Source: Curvularia sp. ZM96 (Eukaryota > Ascomycota > Dothideomycetes > Pleosporales > Pleosporaceae). Taken from it: 64,000 nucleotides of DNA. This document shows, in pieces, positions 1 through 10,903 of the stretch (within the stretch, counting starts at the first letter, position 1; the number at the start of each line of letters is the position of its first letter). The position numbers and the translations under genes were made by a program. The stretch spans positions 2,790,001 to 2,854,000 of the forward strand of contig JAJGBQ010000004.1 of the NCBI GenBank assembly GCA_022457065.1, in the 5' to 3' direction. A model generated the notes under the pieces. That model had not been told where the DNA came from, searched no databases, and saw only the letters and a list, made by a program, of their open reading frames with translations.

Positions 1-481
1 TGTAAACTTCACCGATACATTGCACCACCATGTTCAGTTCGATCATATAATCTCTATCCGCTAATCTATTTTGCAATCTCCCCGTCTGCCACACTCGTCA
101 AGCAAACTCCAAAGTATTCAGTCTTGGGAAACTCGTGCCTAGGGTTATAGAAATCGTACTTATAGTTATCAGCAAGGATAGTTAAATTTGGCGTGAGCAA
201 CAGCATAATTGAGCAATCCTAGTAGAGAAAATGTTATCCACGCAATTCGTGGATACCTAACCATCAAGGATTAGATGGGAAGATGATGCACCAATCCGGT
301 AGTGACGACAAAAATGGCTAGCGCCTGGATAGGCTTGGCAGACGGGAAGAGCCGCATGTACTCTGGCATCACCAAGACGCGACAGAACAACGATACCCCT
401 CAATTGCACTTCCACCGCGCATGATGATCCGATAGCTGCTTCTTTTTGTTCCTGACTCTATAGCATCGCAAATCCCTCACA
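1..481. other. Upstream flank of the AP-1 mu gene
   Basis: No coding region is supported here. The stretch presumably holds the 5' UTR and promoter of the adaptor gene that starts at 482. I see no clear TATA box or repeat. Confidence 0.4.
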
Positions 482-2022
482 ATGGCGTCGGCCGTCTTCT
501 TTCTCGACCTCAAGGGCAAGGTAGGGCGGTCAAGGCCAGTGGGACGCTGCATACTGACGAGTGGATAGACCCTTTTGGCTCGCAACTACCGGGGAGACAT
601 TCCCATGTCAGCGGTGGAGAAATTTCCTGTCCTGCTCAGTGAGGCCGAAGATGAGAGCTCCGCCGTCCCACCATGCTTTTCCAGCGAAGGCATCAACTAC
701 CTCTACATCCGCCACAACAATCTCTACCTCCTTGCGCTTACAAAACGAAACACAAATGCGGCTGAAATTCTCCTCTTCTTGCACAAGGTGGTGGAAGTAT
801 TTACGGAGTACTTCAAAGAACTCGAGGAGGAAAGTATAAGGGACAACTTTGTCGTCATCTACGAGTTACTGGATGAAATGATGGACTTTGGATACCCGCA
901 AACCACCGAAACCAAGATCTTGCAAGAGTATGGCCCCCGGCAATCTCACGATACGAATACTTGCTTACACACCCCTGCGCAGGTACATTACTCAAGAATC
1001 CCACCAGCTCCATGTACCAGGGCCGCCGATTGCAGTCACAAACGCCGTCAGCTGGCGAAGCGAAGGTATCCGATACCGCAAGAACGAGGTTTTCCTCGAT
1101 GTCATCGAATCGCTCAATCTCCTTGTCTCTGCGACTGGCAGCGTCCTACGGTCTGAGATTCTTGGTGCAGTCAAGATGAAGTGCTACCTCTCTGGTATGC
1201 CTGAACTGCGATTGGGGCTGAACGATAAGGCCATGTTTGAAACTACGGGGAGAGCCACACGAGGAAAGGCTGTGGAGATGGAGGACGTCAAATTCCACCA
1301 GTGTGTGCGCTTATCAAGATTCGAAAACGACCGTACCATTAGCTTCATTCCACCCGATGGCGAGTTTGAGCTCATGAGCTACCGATTGAACACACAAGTC
1401 AAACCTCTCATCTGGGTCGAGTGCATAGTAGAGAGCCACTCCGGCAGCAGGATAGAGTACATGCTGAAGGTAGGCGCCCCGCTTCAATCTTGACACGACA
1501 TTGCTGACACCGTATAGGCGCGGGCACAGTTTAAGCGACGAAGCACAGCGAACAATGTCCAAATTTCGATACCCGTTCCAGAGGACGCAGACACGCCACG
1601 CTTCCGAACAAACATTGGTACAGTGCACTATGCACCAGAGACATCCTCCATTGTATGGAAGATTAAGCAATTTGGTGGCGGCAAGGAGTTCCTGATGCGC
1701 GCCGAATTAGGCTTGCCTTCTGTGCGTGGTGACGACGAGAAGGGTGGTGGTATGATGGGAGGCTTTGGCGGCAGCATGGGTGGTGTGGGTACTGGAAAAG
1801 GAAAGAGGCCGATCAACGTCAAGTTTGAAATCCCGTACTTTACCACCTCGGGTATTCAAGTGCGGTACCTGAAGATCATTGAGCCAAAGGTCAGTATTCT
1901 TGGTAGTTGGGTCTGTGAACGGATTGCTAACATTGGCCCAGCTGCAATACCCGTCGCTCCCATGGGTGCGCTACATCACACAGTCTGGCGATATCGCTGT
2001 GCGATTACCGGATGTGAATTAA
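482..2022 (+). CDS. apm1: AP-1 complex subunit mu (clathrin adaptor medium chain)
   Basis: This is the medium chain of the AP-1 clathrin adaptor, which selects Tyr-based cargo at the trans-Golgi network and endosomes. There are five exons: 482-520, 569-927, 983-1469, 1518-1889 and 1942-2022, giving 445 aa, the usual family length. The N-terminal longin-like domain (about residues 1-140) opens MASAVFFLDLKGK and contains LLARNYRGDIP. The mu-homology domain (about 160-445) contains PPIAVTNAVSWR and ends with WVRYITQSGDIAVRLPDVN. The start is the first ATG (aatggcg context) and gives the canonical family N-terminus. A Gly/Met-rich insertion lies inside the mu-homology domain at about residues 367-391. 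Such loops occur in fungal AP-1 mu proteins and are absent from animal ones. AP-1 is preferred over AP-2 on the basis of the N-terminal sequence and the RYLKIIEPKLQYPSLPWVR region. Confidence 0.95.
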
Positions 2023-3368
2023 GGCTGGTCAATTTTGCGACAACGAAAGACTCTCCAGACGACGAGGTACGGGCTCTTCGCGCCTTGCTTTTCTATGCAT
2101 CATGACGCAGTCTGAAGCGCCCAGTATGGTTCACGCATTTCAAAGAAGTAATTCGTTCGGCTCTTGGTGCGTGCATGACGGCACTTTGATGCAAGCAATC
2201 CGCTGCGCATGTACCGAGCTTTTCTAGGTTGGAAGCGCACCATATTTGGGACACACTCTTCAAATAAGACACAGCTACAAGTCTCGATTGCGAGTTTTCC
2301 ACTGCCGGACTTTGTTTCATCTGATCTTACCCGTGCTCGTGTATTTTCAGACACACCCTTGACGCTGCTAATCGACCTGATGCTATGCATGCCACGTAAT
2401 GGAAGAGCGACAGCTGAGTCGTCCAAGGACTGTAAGGCCCCCGATGTGAAGACGATTCAAGTCACATGGCGTAAGAAGTGCTGTTCTTTGTGATGATCTT
2501 AGTCGCGTGTCAGCGTCACGTCGGGATTGCAGTCTCCGACATTCCGATCGATTGACAGTCGGACTTCACTTTGACTACCATCATTCGGTTCACTACCCCG
2601 TATCCCAGCCGCGATTCCAGTATCGCGAATGAAGAAGACAACAGCTGATCATTTGACACCTTATCCGACTGGAAATGGTCAGCCTAGCGTAAAACGATCA
2701 CGATAAGCATACGCAATCATGGTGGTACAGCCCGTTCTTGTCCTCCGCGTTTTCTCCCCACCTGCATTCTCCGAAAAGCATGCAATGCAGCAGGGCGTGA
2801 CTTTGGCGAGCCCCATTTTTTGCCTCTTGTAGCGAATTTACGCTTCTTGGTATAGAATTAGTCCAATCAAGCAGCCAGCCAAGTCATTACGCTGCATCGT
2901 AGGGCTGATGCAACACGCCCTGCACCACGGCACCATGCCTAATCGCGACTCTTCTTGCCTCTTTTACACCTACAGGAGACCCAGACCCGGGACTTGTGTA
3001 ATGGCAAGTTTTCTCTTTGCTTTTGGAACGCGTCAGCCCATGTAAGCAAGCGTGTTGTTTCACCCACACTGTAGTCGTCGTCTATGACTATTCTTTTCCT
3101 CACTACCGTTTAACCATTCCCATATCACGTATTACGCGAAACAGGCCAGCCTAACTTCTAAGGTGAGCGCTGAGCCTCACCGCGGAACCCCTCTCTCCGG
3201 GTGAGTCCTGCTACTATGACGCAGAATGCACGGTCAGCCACCATGGCGTAGGCAGGCCGCGTATGTCTGGTGTGTTGTAGGAAATGGTATATTTGAAGGC
3301 GGGGTGAGTAGGGTTTTCTTGCATAAGTGTTCCTGTGGGATTCTCTTGTGGTATACGCAATCCATCCT
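2023..3368. other. Intergenic region, no supported gene
   Basis: The first part is presumably the 3' UTR of the AP-1 mu gene. The small open frames on both strands lack introns, recognisable motifs or good start contexts. The last part is the promoter region of the secreted-protein gene at 3486. Confidence 0.5.
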
Positions 3369-3369
3369 G

Positions 3370-3384
3370 CATATATATATATCC
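3370..3384 (+). promoter_or_regulatory. TATA-like element of the secreted-protein gene
   Basis: An alternating AT run (CATATATATATATCC) lies about 105 bp before the ATG at 3486, which suits a fungal TATA element. This is positional inference only. Confidence 0.35.
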
Positions 3385-3485
3385 ATACACGACATACATA
3401 CCAGGACTCAGGGCAACCACACGCATAAGAAACCCACTTCGCAACTCCATCAACTTCCGTAACTGGGTACACAACAATCTCGAAA

Positions 3486-4260
3486 ATGCACGTTACACTC
3501 GCCTTCCTCACCGCGCTCGCTGCGCCTTTGGTCGTCGCACAAAGCACGACGCCCGCGCCTACAGCCACCTCGTCCGGCGCATGGTACGAAAACGGCCCGC
3601 CATGGGCGTCTAGCGACCCAGCGAAATGGTCCTCCATCTACAACTCGCTGGTGTCTGACGGCAAGATCCCTTCAACACTGACGGCTGCGCCCTGGCCGAC
3701 TGGTAGCTTTGGACCTGGTCAAGGGCCTTGGGGACCGGGAGGATTCGGTGGTGGTCCAGGTGGTCCAGGTGGTCCGGGAAGGCACTGGGGTGGTAAGTCT
3801 TTTCTTTATATTCCTCTAAACACACTCTCTTCTTTCCCAGAACCACAGCGCAAAAGCATAACTAATTCACCCTGTAGGACCCGATGGCCCTGGCCCCTGG
3901 GGAACTTCCAACTACGGCCCCTACAGCGACTGGTCGACGCGCTCAGACTGGCGCTCCGGGCCTTGGACCGCCTGGTGGGGCGGCGACAAGTGCCCTCCGT
4001 CTGACTGGCCTGGCTGGACCGCCGGACCATGGAGCACGTCTGCGCCGTGGACGAGCTGGACCGCGTGCACGGCGAGCACGACGGCGACGAGCGTGGTTAC
4101 CAACACCGTGAGCGGCGTTGCAGCCACGTCGACGGCGTACGGACTGCAGGTTGCGCAGGCGAGTGAGGTGGAGAGGCAGGAGGGAGCCGGCGAGAGGGTT
4201 ACGGTGGGCATGGGAGTTGTAGTTGCGGGTGTGGTTCTGGGGGCTGCGCTGGGATTGTAA
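3486..4260 (+). CDS. Secreted, probably GPI-anchored Gly/Pro/Trp-rich protein
   Basis: The family is not recognised. Two exons (3486-3792 and 3878-4260; intron GTAAGT...TGTAG) encode 229 aa. Residues 1-18 form a clear signal peptide (MHVTLAFLTALAAPLVVA). The mature part begins with a Ser/Thr/Pro stretch and then a Trp-containing segment (WYENGPPWASSDPAKWSSIY). A Gly/Pro-rich run of GPGG-type repeats follows at about 70-105, then a second Trp-rich segment with two Cys residues and a Ser/Thr-rich stalk. The C-terminus is a hydrophobic tail of about 22 residues ending the protein (VTVGMGVVVAGVVLGAALGL), the usual shape of a GPI-attachment signal. The likely location is the plasma membrane or cell wall. 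The signal peptide is directly visible. GPI anchoring and a wall role are inference. Confidence 0.8.
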
Positions 4261-4489
4261 GCATTGGGAAGGATGTGATGGTGCGAGGAGAGGAAATGGG
4301 GGGGAAAGTGGTGTGGCATTGCATTCTCTTTTACTTTCCTTATCTGACGATGTAAAGGCATATTCTGTGCGTTCAAATACCCTCCTTTCTATATCTGTGT
4401 TTTTCCTGTCATACTAGCACCACAAAGAAGGCAATTTGAGAAAAGGCGTTGCGCGCGCAGTTGGCATTTCATCAACACTCTAGTCTAGT

Positions 4490-6342
4490 CTACAGAATGC
4501 GATTCATCTTCGCCATCCACCCCGTCTTCTCATTCGCCGTCACATCTACTCCACTCTCCTGGCTACCCCCTTCATCAGTAAGCCCGCTTTCATCGTAAAT
4601 CTCATCCGGGTACACGCTTCGCTCGATGAACGTCTCGGTCGGCGGCGCAACCACCATCGACAGCAGCATATACACCAGCGACGTGGATACGAAACCCAGC
4701 AGCCACCCGAAACTATACGGTCTTCCGCCGACGCCAACGTGGATCTTGGGGTTGATGGAGTGAATGAAGCCAGGCATGTTCGGCGCCACGCCAACCAAGA
4801 ACGCGACAATAGCACGCCAGTTGCAGCCAGACGTGTAGCGGTAAATGCCATCGTACTGGTACAGCGCGAGCGTGTCATACTTTGCACGGTGTACGACCCA
4901 AAAGTCTACCACCATGATTGCAGCAATGGGGCCGAGGAAAATAGCATAGGCAGACATGAAGTTCAGAAAGCTGCCGGCGCTGGCGAGAATCTTCCAAGGG
5001 ACCAGGGCCCAGCAGAGGATAGCGCAGAGGACCTGGCCACGGCGGATGTTGATGTATTGGGGGAAGAGGGCCATGAGGTCGTTTGCGGCGGAGAGGGAGT
5101 TGGCCGAGATGTTGACGCCGAGCGCGGCGAGGGCAAAGCTGAAGGCGGCGAAGAAGCGGCAGGCGCGGTTGTCCCAGTGTGCGATGAGGGCCATAGGGTC
5201 CCAGTTGATTTCGCCGTACTTGACGGCGCCGGCAGAGGTGGCTGCGACGCCGATGAAGGCAATGAAGGTGAAGACGATGGGGAGGAAGGGGACGTAGATG
5301 CACTGCCATTTGACCGAAACACGTGAGTAGCGGGAGAAGTCGGACTATTCCAGCACGTTAGTTCTCCTATCTGTGGGTTAATTGCAGAGTAACTTACCTG
5401 ATTGACCGAAAGCGTAGCATAGTTTCCAATGACAGCAGTCAGAGATGAAAGGAAGCCCCAAGAATATGCACTGCCCTTGAGCGTAGCAGTCTGATTCCAC
5501 ATCTCGCCTCCTCCACCGGTGGAAACGAATGCCCAAATGAGGATGGCAATCCACGCAATAGGCACAATGATACTCTTCGCCATGAACAACCACCTCAACT
5601 GATTGGGATGCATGACCAAGAACGGCAAGCTGGCGAGCCAGAAGATAAAGAAGCTGACCATGGTAGCCGTGTCGATGCCCTGGCTCTCAGGGATATCGTT
5701 TTTGAGGATCAGAAACGAGGGCCAGATGGCGCCGATCATGACACGGACGGAATTTGCGCCGTTCATGTTCTGAATGGCGAACCAGAAGATGGCGAGAATG
5801 GCGCGAGAAATGATGGCGAGATAGGAGCCCCAAAATCCCCAGGAGGCGCGGGCGATGACGGGAAAGGGGACATGGTGGAGGACGCCAATTGCGCCGTTGA
5901 GTGCAATCACAAAGGATATGGTGAAGAAGGCGAGGGCGACGATGCCGAGAGATTCACGCCAGGTTAGACCTGGTGGTGGTTAGCAGGGGGAATCTTGTTT
6001 TGAAGGGCAGAAATACCAATCGCGATGATGCTGGATGCGAATTGCCATGTTGCAGCACTGCATTGTCGTTAGAATCGCAACCATCGTGGTAGATTTGAGG
6101 TCGTACTTGAAGGCGTCCGAGATCCAGTACGAGATGAAGCTCGTTACACCCCACTTCCGGGCATGCCTCGGGACAGGGTCAAGGTCTCTGTTCGTCCTGT
6201 ACCAGCCAGCGTCAGTATGAATTGTTTTTTTGTCGTTCGTCGATCTTGGGCCCGGCACTCACCATCGGGCATTTCCCTGAGCAAAAGCACTGCTCGGCTG
6301 CTCGACCTTGAGCGTCCAGTGGGGCTTCTCGATGAACGGCAT
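4490..6342 (-). CDS. NCS1-family permease (uracil/allantoin/thiamine-type transporter)
   Basis: This is a nucleobase:cation symporter-1 family transporter, expected in the plasma membrane with 12 transmembrane segments. Five exons on the minus strand (6342-6263, 6196-6107, 6057-6017, 5969-5398, 5344-4490) give 545 aa, typical for Fur4/Dal4/Thi7-like permeases. Family signatures are TNRDLDPVP near the N-terminus, TWQFASSIIAIGLTWRESLG in TM1-2, the Asn/Gly-rich NMNGANSVRVMIGAIWPSF segment and GVNISANSLSAANDL in the eighth helix region. The third exon is only 41 nt. Without the 49-nt intron 6106-6058 the conserved WQFASS motif is lost, so that intron is well supported. The substrate cannot be decided by eye: uracil, allantoin, uridine or thiamine are all possible. 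Confidence 0.9.
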
Positions 6343-6934
6343 GTTGAGCACGTGCTGGCCCGTCAGTCAATCGTGCAATGGCAGCAGTAGATGGAGGTTG
6401 GAAACCTGTGGAGCCGTAGACGCGCGGAGAGGGAAGGATGCGCTTCTTTATGCTTGGAAGCGCAGAAGGGCGCCTGGCGCAGATCTCCGCACGTTGTACC
6501 GTTGCGGCGATATCAGTACACACTCATGATAAGACAAGAGCGTCTAGTCTCCATGACAGGTAGGGGTACCGGGTTCAACAGAGGCCCAAACGCCTGGGCG
6601 CGAAGGGTCCAAAGACGCCTCCACACATTTTGGTACAAGTAACATTCGTATAGAGCCAGTCACGGCAAAACATGAAGTAACTGGCGCCGAGTCGCTGGCC
6701 AGAGCGCAGGCTGTTATTCGACAATCGCCTAGGTGCAGATAAGAACCCCAGTCGACAGGACGCTAGCAGGGCCCGGCTCGGTGGTGCGTCGGTTACATGC
6801 CCCGGACGGATCCTACCACGCGAGCTGAAGTCGCAGAGTACGTACGTACATATATGTACGTGATTATACTTCACAGGGTTCCATGGTACTGTACTACAAA
6901 TCCATTAGTGATCATCGTCTTTTTGACTGACTAT
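6343..6934. other. Intergenic between permease promoter and AMP-binding gene 3' end
   Basis: No gene is supported. The region includes an 18-bp perfect palindrome at 6844-6861 within a GTAC-rich run. The rest has short frames only. Confidence 0.5.
6844..6861. repeat. 18-bp perfect palindrome
   Basis: ACGTACATATATGTACGT reads identically on both strands. It lies about 75 bp beyond the stop codon of the AMP-binding gene. It could be a terminator/3'-end hairpin or a chance AT/GTAC microsatellite. Confidence 0.6.
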
Positions 6935-8729
6935 CTACACATATGCCAGCGTGTGGTCGTCCCGAATGGTAGCAGCAACACCCAGCGAAGCCTCGCCACC
7001 CACTACTGACGAACCACCAACCACAAGCTCGCCAATCGTCTGCTCGTCGGTAGTCTTGTGCTGCGGCGTGTCCCTGACCTTGATCTCCACGCAGCTCAGC
7101 GGCACACCAAAGTGGTTGTGCTTGTTCGACGGCGTCTCCCTCCGGTAGTCGTACATGTTGGTCTGTGCAACCGCTCCCGCTACCTTGCCAGTAGTCAAAG
7201 CGTACACAACACGTGCCTTTGTATAGATTCGAAGATCGGATAGATCCTCCGAGCTCAGGGGCGGCGTGTTCAAACCTTGTCTTTCAGAAACAAACATCAG
7301 ACGCAGCTTGCCAGGCGTGGTGCCAATATCCGCCCTAGCCGGAGCATTCAGCTTGGTCAAGAGACTGTCCGTAGGCAGGCGGCCAGCAGTCAGCATGCGC
7401 GTCTCCAAGTAATGGGCTAGCTTCTGTGCGCCGCTTGTCACAGATCCCTTGGTGGTGCTGTGAAGCTTCGCGGCAGTCTCCGCGGATACGACGGTAACTG
7501 TCGGGGCGACAGAACGAGTAGCCAATGTCAAATCAACACCTGGGCCAGCCACTGACTGGATGATGACAGTGCAGTGCGAGAACAGCGCTGCAAGCGTCCA
7601 GCACAAGCAGTAAGAGTGCGTAAAGGTATCGACCGGAAGGAACGTATCCGAAGCGTTGAGACGCTGCATTGTCGGAAGAGAAGTGATGAGTGCACCAACG
7701 GCAGCAGCAAGGTTCTGTGCTCGTTAGAAAAGGCATGATACGTATTTCTGTACTACTCACCTGTTGTGTGAACTCAACAATCTCGGCAGGCTTTCCTGGA
7801 GCCTCTTGCCAGAGGAAGACAACACCGGGAGCCTTTTCAGAAGTCGGGGGGAGGGCAGCAGCGCCATTCTTGTGCTCCAGTACGAGTTCGTGCCACACAG
7901 CTACGTCGACTTTGCCGCCAATGCCTTCGGGAACTTCGCTCCAGTCCATGTGCCTGCTTGTCTTCTCCACAGTCCAGATAACGGAACGAAGGCCAGACAG
8001 AGCTTGGCTGACATCTGCAAGAGGTATGGAGCCTGCCTCAGCAATCAAAGTGTCGGCGCCTGTTTGGGCAAGAAGCTCGATGAGGGTAGGGTGCGGCTGG
8101 TTGTACGGGATCAGGATGGGTGTAAAGCCATAGAAGGCGCCGGCGAAGAGAGCGCAAAGAAACTCGAGGCTATTGGGGAGGTAGACTGCGACGCGCTTTG
8201 CGCCGCGGCCCTGCAAGTGCTTTCCAATAACAGCAATCTCCTTTGTAACGTCCTCAATCGCATGCTCGCTGACGCCGTCCTTGCCGAAGACGGTCATGAT
8301 GTGTGCAGTTCCGCTGGATTTGGCACCCTTTTCGAGGGGAATCTCGCCCGTCACTCGTCGCCAAATATCGCGGAGGTCACCATCCTTTCCAGCAGAGTAC
8401 ATGGGAGTGCCTGGAGGTCTCACGGCAAGTCCAGTGCGGAGGGGGTCTGGCAGGAGTCAGTCCAAGCACATCTGTAGTAAACATAGAACAAGCATACAGC
8501 CATGGGGAGTCTCAGGAGACCTGAAGATGGCCGACTCGCCCGGCTGCCTCACATACGAAGCTTGAGCCTGTCGTGCGAGCAGCAGTGGGTGCGTGTCGGC
8601 GTCAGCATTGTCGTAGATGATCCAGGCGAGGAAGCCGACGATGGCGAACGAGATGCATGTGGTGTAGATGTTCCAGTCCTTGAGGGCGTCGGAGATGGCC
8701 CCGTCGATCTGTTCGAGGAGTCCGGCCAT
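6935..8729 (-). CDS. Membrane-anchored AMP-binding (acyl-CoA synthetase-like) protein, degenerate active site
   Basis: This is an adenylate-forming-enzyme-like protein of 565 aa in three exons (8729-8498, 8446-7761, 7714-6935). The start at 8729 has a strong CACCATGG context; a longer frame upstream is rejected because it adds an unrelated sequence. Residues 22-40 form one membrane span (TCISFAIVGFLAWIIY). The AMP-binding fold follows, with KRVAVYLPNSLEFLCALFAGAFYG and then PILIPYNQPHPTLIELLAQTGADTLIAEAG, typical of acyl-CoA synthetases. At the place of the nucleotide-binding Ser/Thr-Gly loop (about 285-305) the sequence is FLWQEAPGKPAEIVEFTQQN, with no TSGTTGxPKG motif. No YRTGD-like motif occurs later. 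Ligase activity is therefore doubtful. ER or lipid-droplet anchoring is inferred from the N-terminal span. It shares a roughly 400-bp divergent promoter region with POM34. Confidence 0.8.
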
Positions 8730-9126
8730 GGTGGGGATCACATACAGAGGCCAGAGAGGGTCTGCGAGTGAGTGAAGCAAGCTGCAGAGGAAAGCACAAG
8801 TGGGAGCAGCGGGATGACGGCGGGGGAGCAGCAAGTGGCGCTAGGCCAGGGACCCCTGTCGCACGTCCAACGTCCGCTCCGTCCTCCGAGAGCCCTTGCC
8901 AAAACATGGTTGCCATACAACACGTCCGATACTCACAGCAGCTGCTACCGCCATCGCTCCTGCCAGCATGCCGCTGTAGCCCCGCCCTCACTCGACCACC
9001 GCCCGGCACCTACTAACCAGCAGCAACACCAGCCCCAAGCACGTGACGTTGGTGTTCACGACTTTCACGACCCTCCTCGAGCCAAACAAACAACCAGCCA
9101 ACCCATAGCTCAACCACCCGCCCATC
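8730..9126. promoter_or_regulatory. Divergent promoter region (AMP-binding gene / POM34)
   Basis: The two start codons face away from each other 397 bp apart, so this stretch must hold both 5' UTRs and promoters. No TATA box is evident, which suits housekeeping genes. Confidence 0.5.
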
Positions 9127-9988
9127 ATGTCGCTCGCAAGGAACGCGCAGTCGCCGCTACCTCCCATGCCTTCCACCCCGTCTGCGCAGACACAGCAACC
9201 ACCCACGCCCAATGGTTCATGGCGACATCCGCAGTTTGAGGAGATTGCGCGTCGCCAGTACGCTACAACCTTTGACGAGCGCAATGTCCGCGCCATCGTC
9301 TTGAATACGGGTCTCTTGTTCCTCTCCGTATATGGCCACAATGTGAGCGAAAAGGTGAAATTGCTGGAATACGCAGCGTGAGTACTGTCTTCGAAGCATC
9401 ACGCGCCCCAAGCCCTAACACGACGCCAGGACCCCGATCAATGCCATCGTAAAAGCTGTGCCCTCTAGTGCATGGGCCATTCTCCTCATCCGGCTCGTCT
9501 TCGCCGCCAACATCGTCATCGCATTTCTCCCCCTGATCCGCCGCTACTACCCCGACGACATTGTCGACATACCTCTTACGCCCTCGCAGCGTGCCTCGAT
9601 GGGCCTCAAAACCGACGTGCATGCGCCGCCAACCCCGGGCTCGGGCTATGCCTCTCCAAATTTTGTCACTCCTCCACGCTACCAGCGTTCCACACCGCGC
9701 AGCAACAGCTTCAGCAACCAAGATTTTGGCTCACACTCCCCTCTTAGCGGCAGCCCTCGCCCAAGCCTGGGTAGGTCCACCTCCAACTCTCCCTTCAGTC
9801 TGAGTGGGTCGGCGGCAAAGCGCATGAGCTATGGCAGTTCGATGAGCAGCAGCTTGTTTGGCGATAGCTCGAGCAGCGCAACGCCTGGTACGCCCACTCC
9901 GTCGACCGGCAAGGCCAGCGTGGGATTGAACAACAAGTGGCTGTATGAGAAGCGAAGGGACAGCCCCAAGAGCAACCTGTTCATGTGA
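9127..9988 (+). CDS. pom34: Nuclear pore membrane protein POM34-like
   Basis: This is a fungal nuclear-pore integral membrane protein (NPCC family, Pom34 type) that helps anchor the pore scaffold in the nuclear envelope. Two exons (9127-9377, 9430-9988) encode 269 aa. A short Pro/Gln-rich N-terminus leads to two transmembrane segments at about 53-71 (NVRAIVLNTGLLFLSVYGH) and 97-120 (SAWAILLIRLVFAANIVIAF), separated by a short loop. A Ser/Pro-rich disordered tail follows and ends KWLYEKRRDSPKSNLFM. The conserved WRHPQFEEIARRQ and TTFDERNVR before the first span and the KWLYEKRR tail are what recall the family. The identification rests on this architecture and memory of the family, not on a search. 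Confidence 0.85.
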
Positions 9989-10330
9989 GAAGAGCGAGAC
10001 AGAGTAATGGCTTCAGATGCAAGCAACAAGAATAATTAGTCATGTATGGGATGAAACATGAACGCTTTATACCCAGATATATCGCGCTGGCGTTTTGAAA
10101 CTATCTTATCTCAGGCAGTATACCTTTGAGCTAGCTAGCGGTTGGTTAGTCTCTGTAATCTTGATTCGCCCTCCGGCTTGTGTACGATTGAACAAAGAGT
10201 GGAAAATTCCTTGGTAATGTAAACGCCTTTGATGGACAGACGTCTTGTTCAGTCCTCTTCGGCCTGCGGTTTCGTATAGTATGTACATCCCAGTCACCTC
10301 ATATTCATGTCCCTTTTTTTTTCAAAGTCT
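9989..10330. other. Convergent 3' ends
   Basis: POM34 (+) and the DUF4748 gene (-) converge here. Only untranslated sequence is expected, including a poly-T tract at 10314-10322. No gene is seen. Confidence 0.5.
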
Positions 10331-10903
10331 TCACGAGAACCGATCCCCCTTCCGACTCCGATACACATCGCTAGCCTCGTACTTGCTCTTCTCGCCTACC
10401 CTCTGCCCCTCATCCGACGGCGCATGTCGTGTCGGCGCCGGATCCTGACTCGCCTGCACACTGGGATTTCCCTCTGCCTGGCCGTTTCCCGCGCCACCAT
10501 TACTGCTACCCCCTTCACTCCGTAACCTGCCCAGCTCGCTCGTCACGCTCTGCGGCGCCGCCTGTGTGGATCCCGGTCGGGCCGTGGGGTTCAAGGGCGT
10601 CGTGGTCGGTGACGATGTCTCGATGCCGTGCTCGAGGGCGTAGATGCGAGCGCGCTTTTGGCGGTCCAGCTCGGCTTTGTGTGCTCGGTCCGCGTTGATG
10701 CTGCGTTTGGCGAAGAAGTAGGCGCCGCCGCCGGCGACAATCAGAGTCGCCCAGCCGTAGCTGTTTGAGAGCGAGGGTTAGCTCTTGGGGAAAACAGAAG
10801 GTGTGGGGGCAGCGTGTGTGACGTACTAGACTGATTTGACCTATATTATCGGATTAATACTCGTTGGTGGAATTACAGCTATGACGAAGCTTACAGTGTT
10901 CAT
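10331..10903 (-). CDS. Small single-pass membrane protein, DUF4748-like
   Basis: This is a 150-aa fungal protein of unknown function. I assign three exons: 10903-10895 (9 nt, coding M-N-T), 10840-10827 (14 nt) and 10760-10331. All have canonical splice sites (GTAAGC...ATATAG and GTACGT...AACAG), and the joined frame reads MNTVKSVYYGWATLIVAGGG. Residues 7-24 make one membrane span, followed by a basic helix (AKRSINADRAHKAELDRQKRARIYALEHG). The rest is a disordered Ser/Gly/Pro/Gln-rich tail ending SDVYRSRKGDRFS. A short N-terminal span followed by a basic helix suggests a mitochondrial inner-membrane or ER protein, but this is inference. The micro-exons make automated models likely to miss the start. 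Confidence 0.7.
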
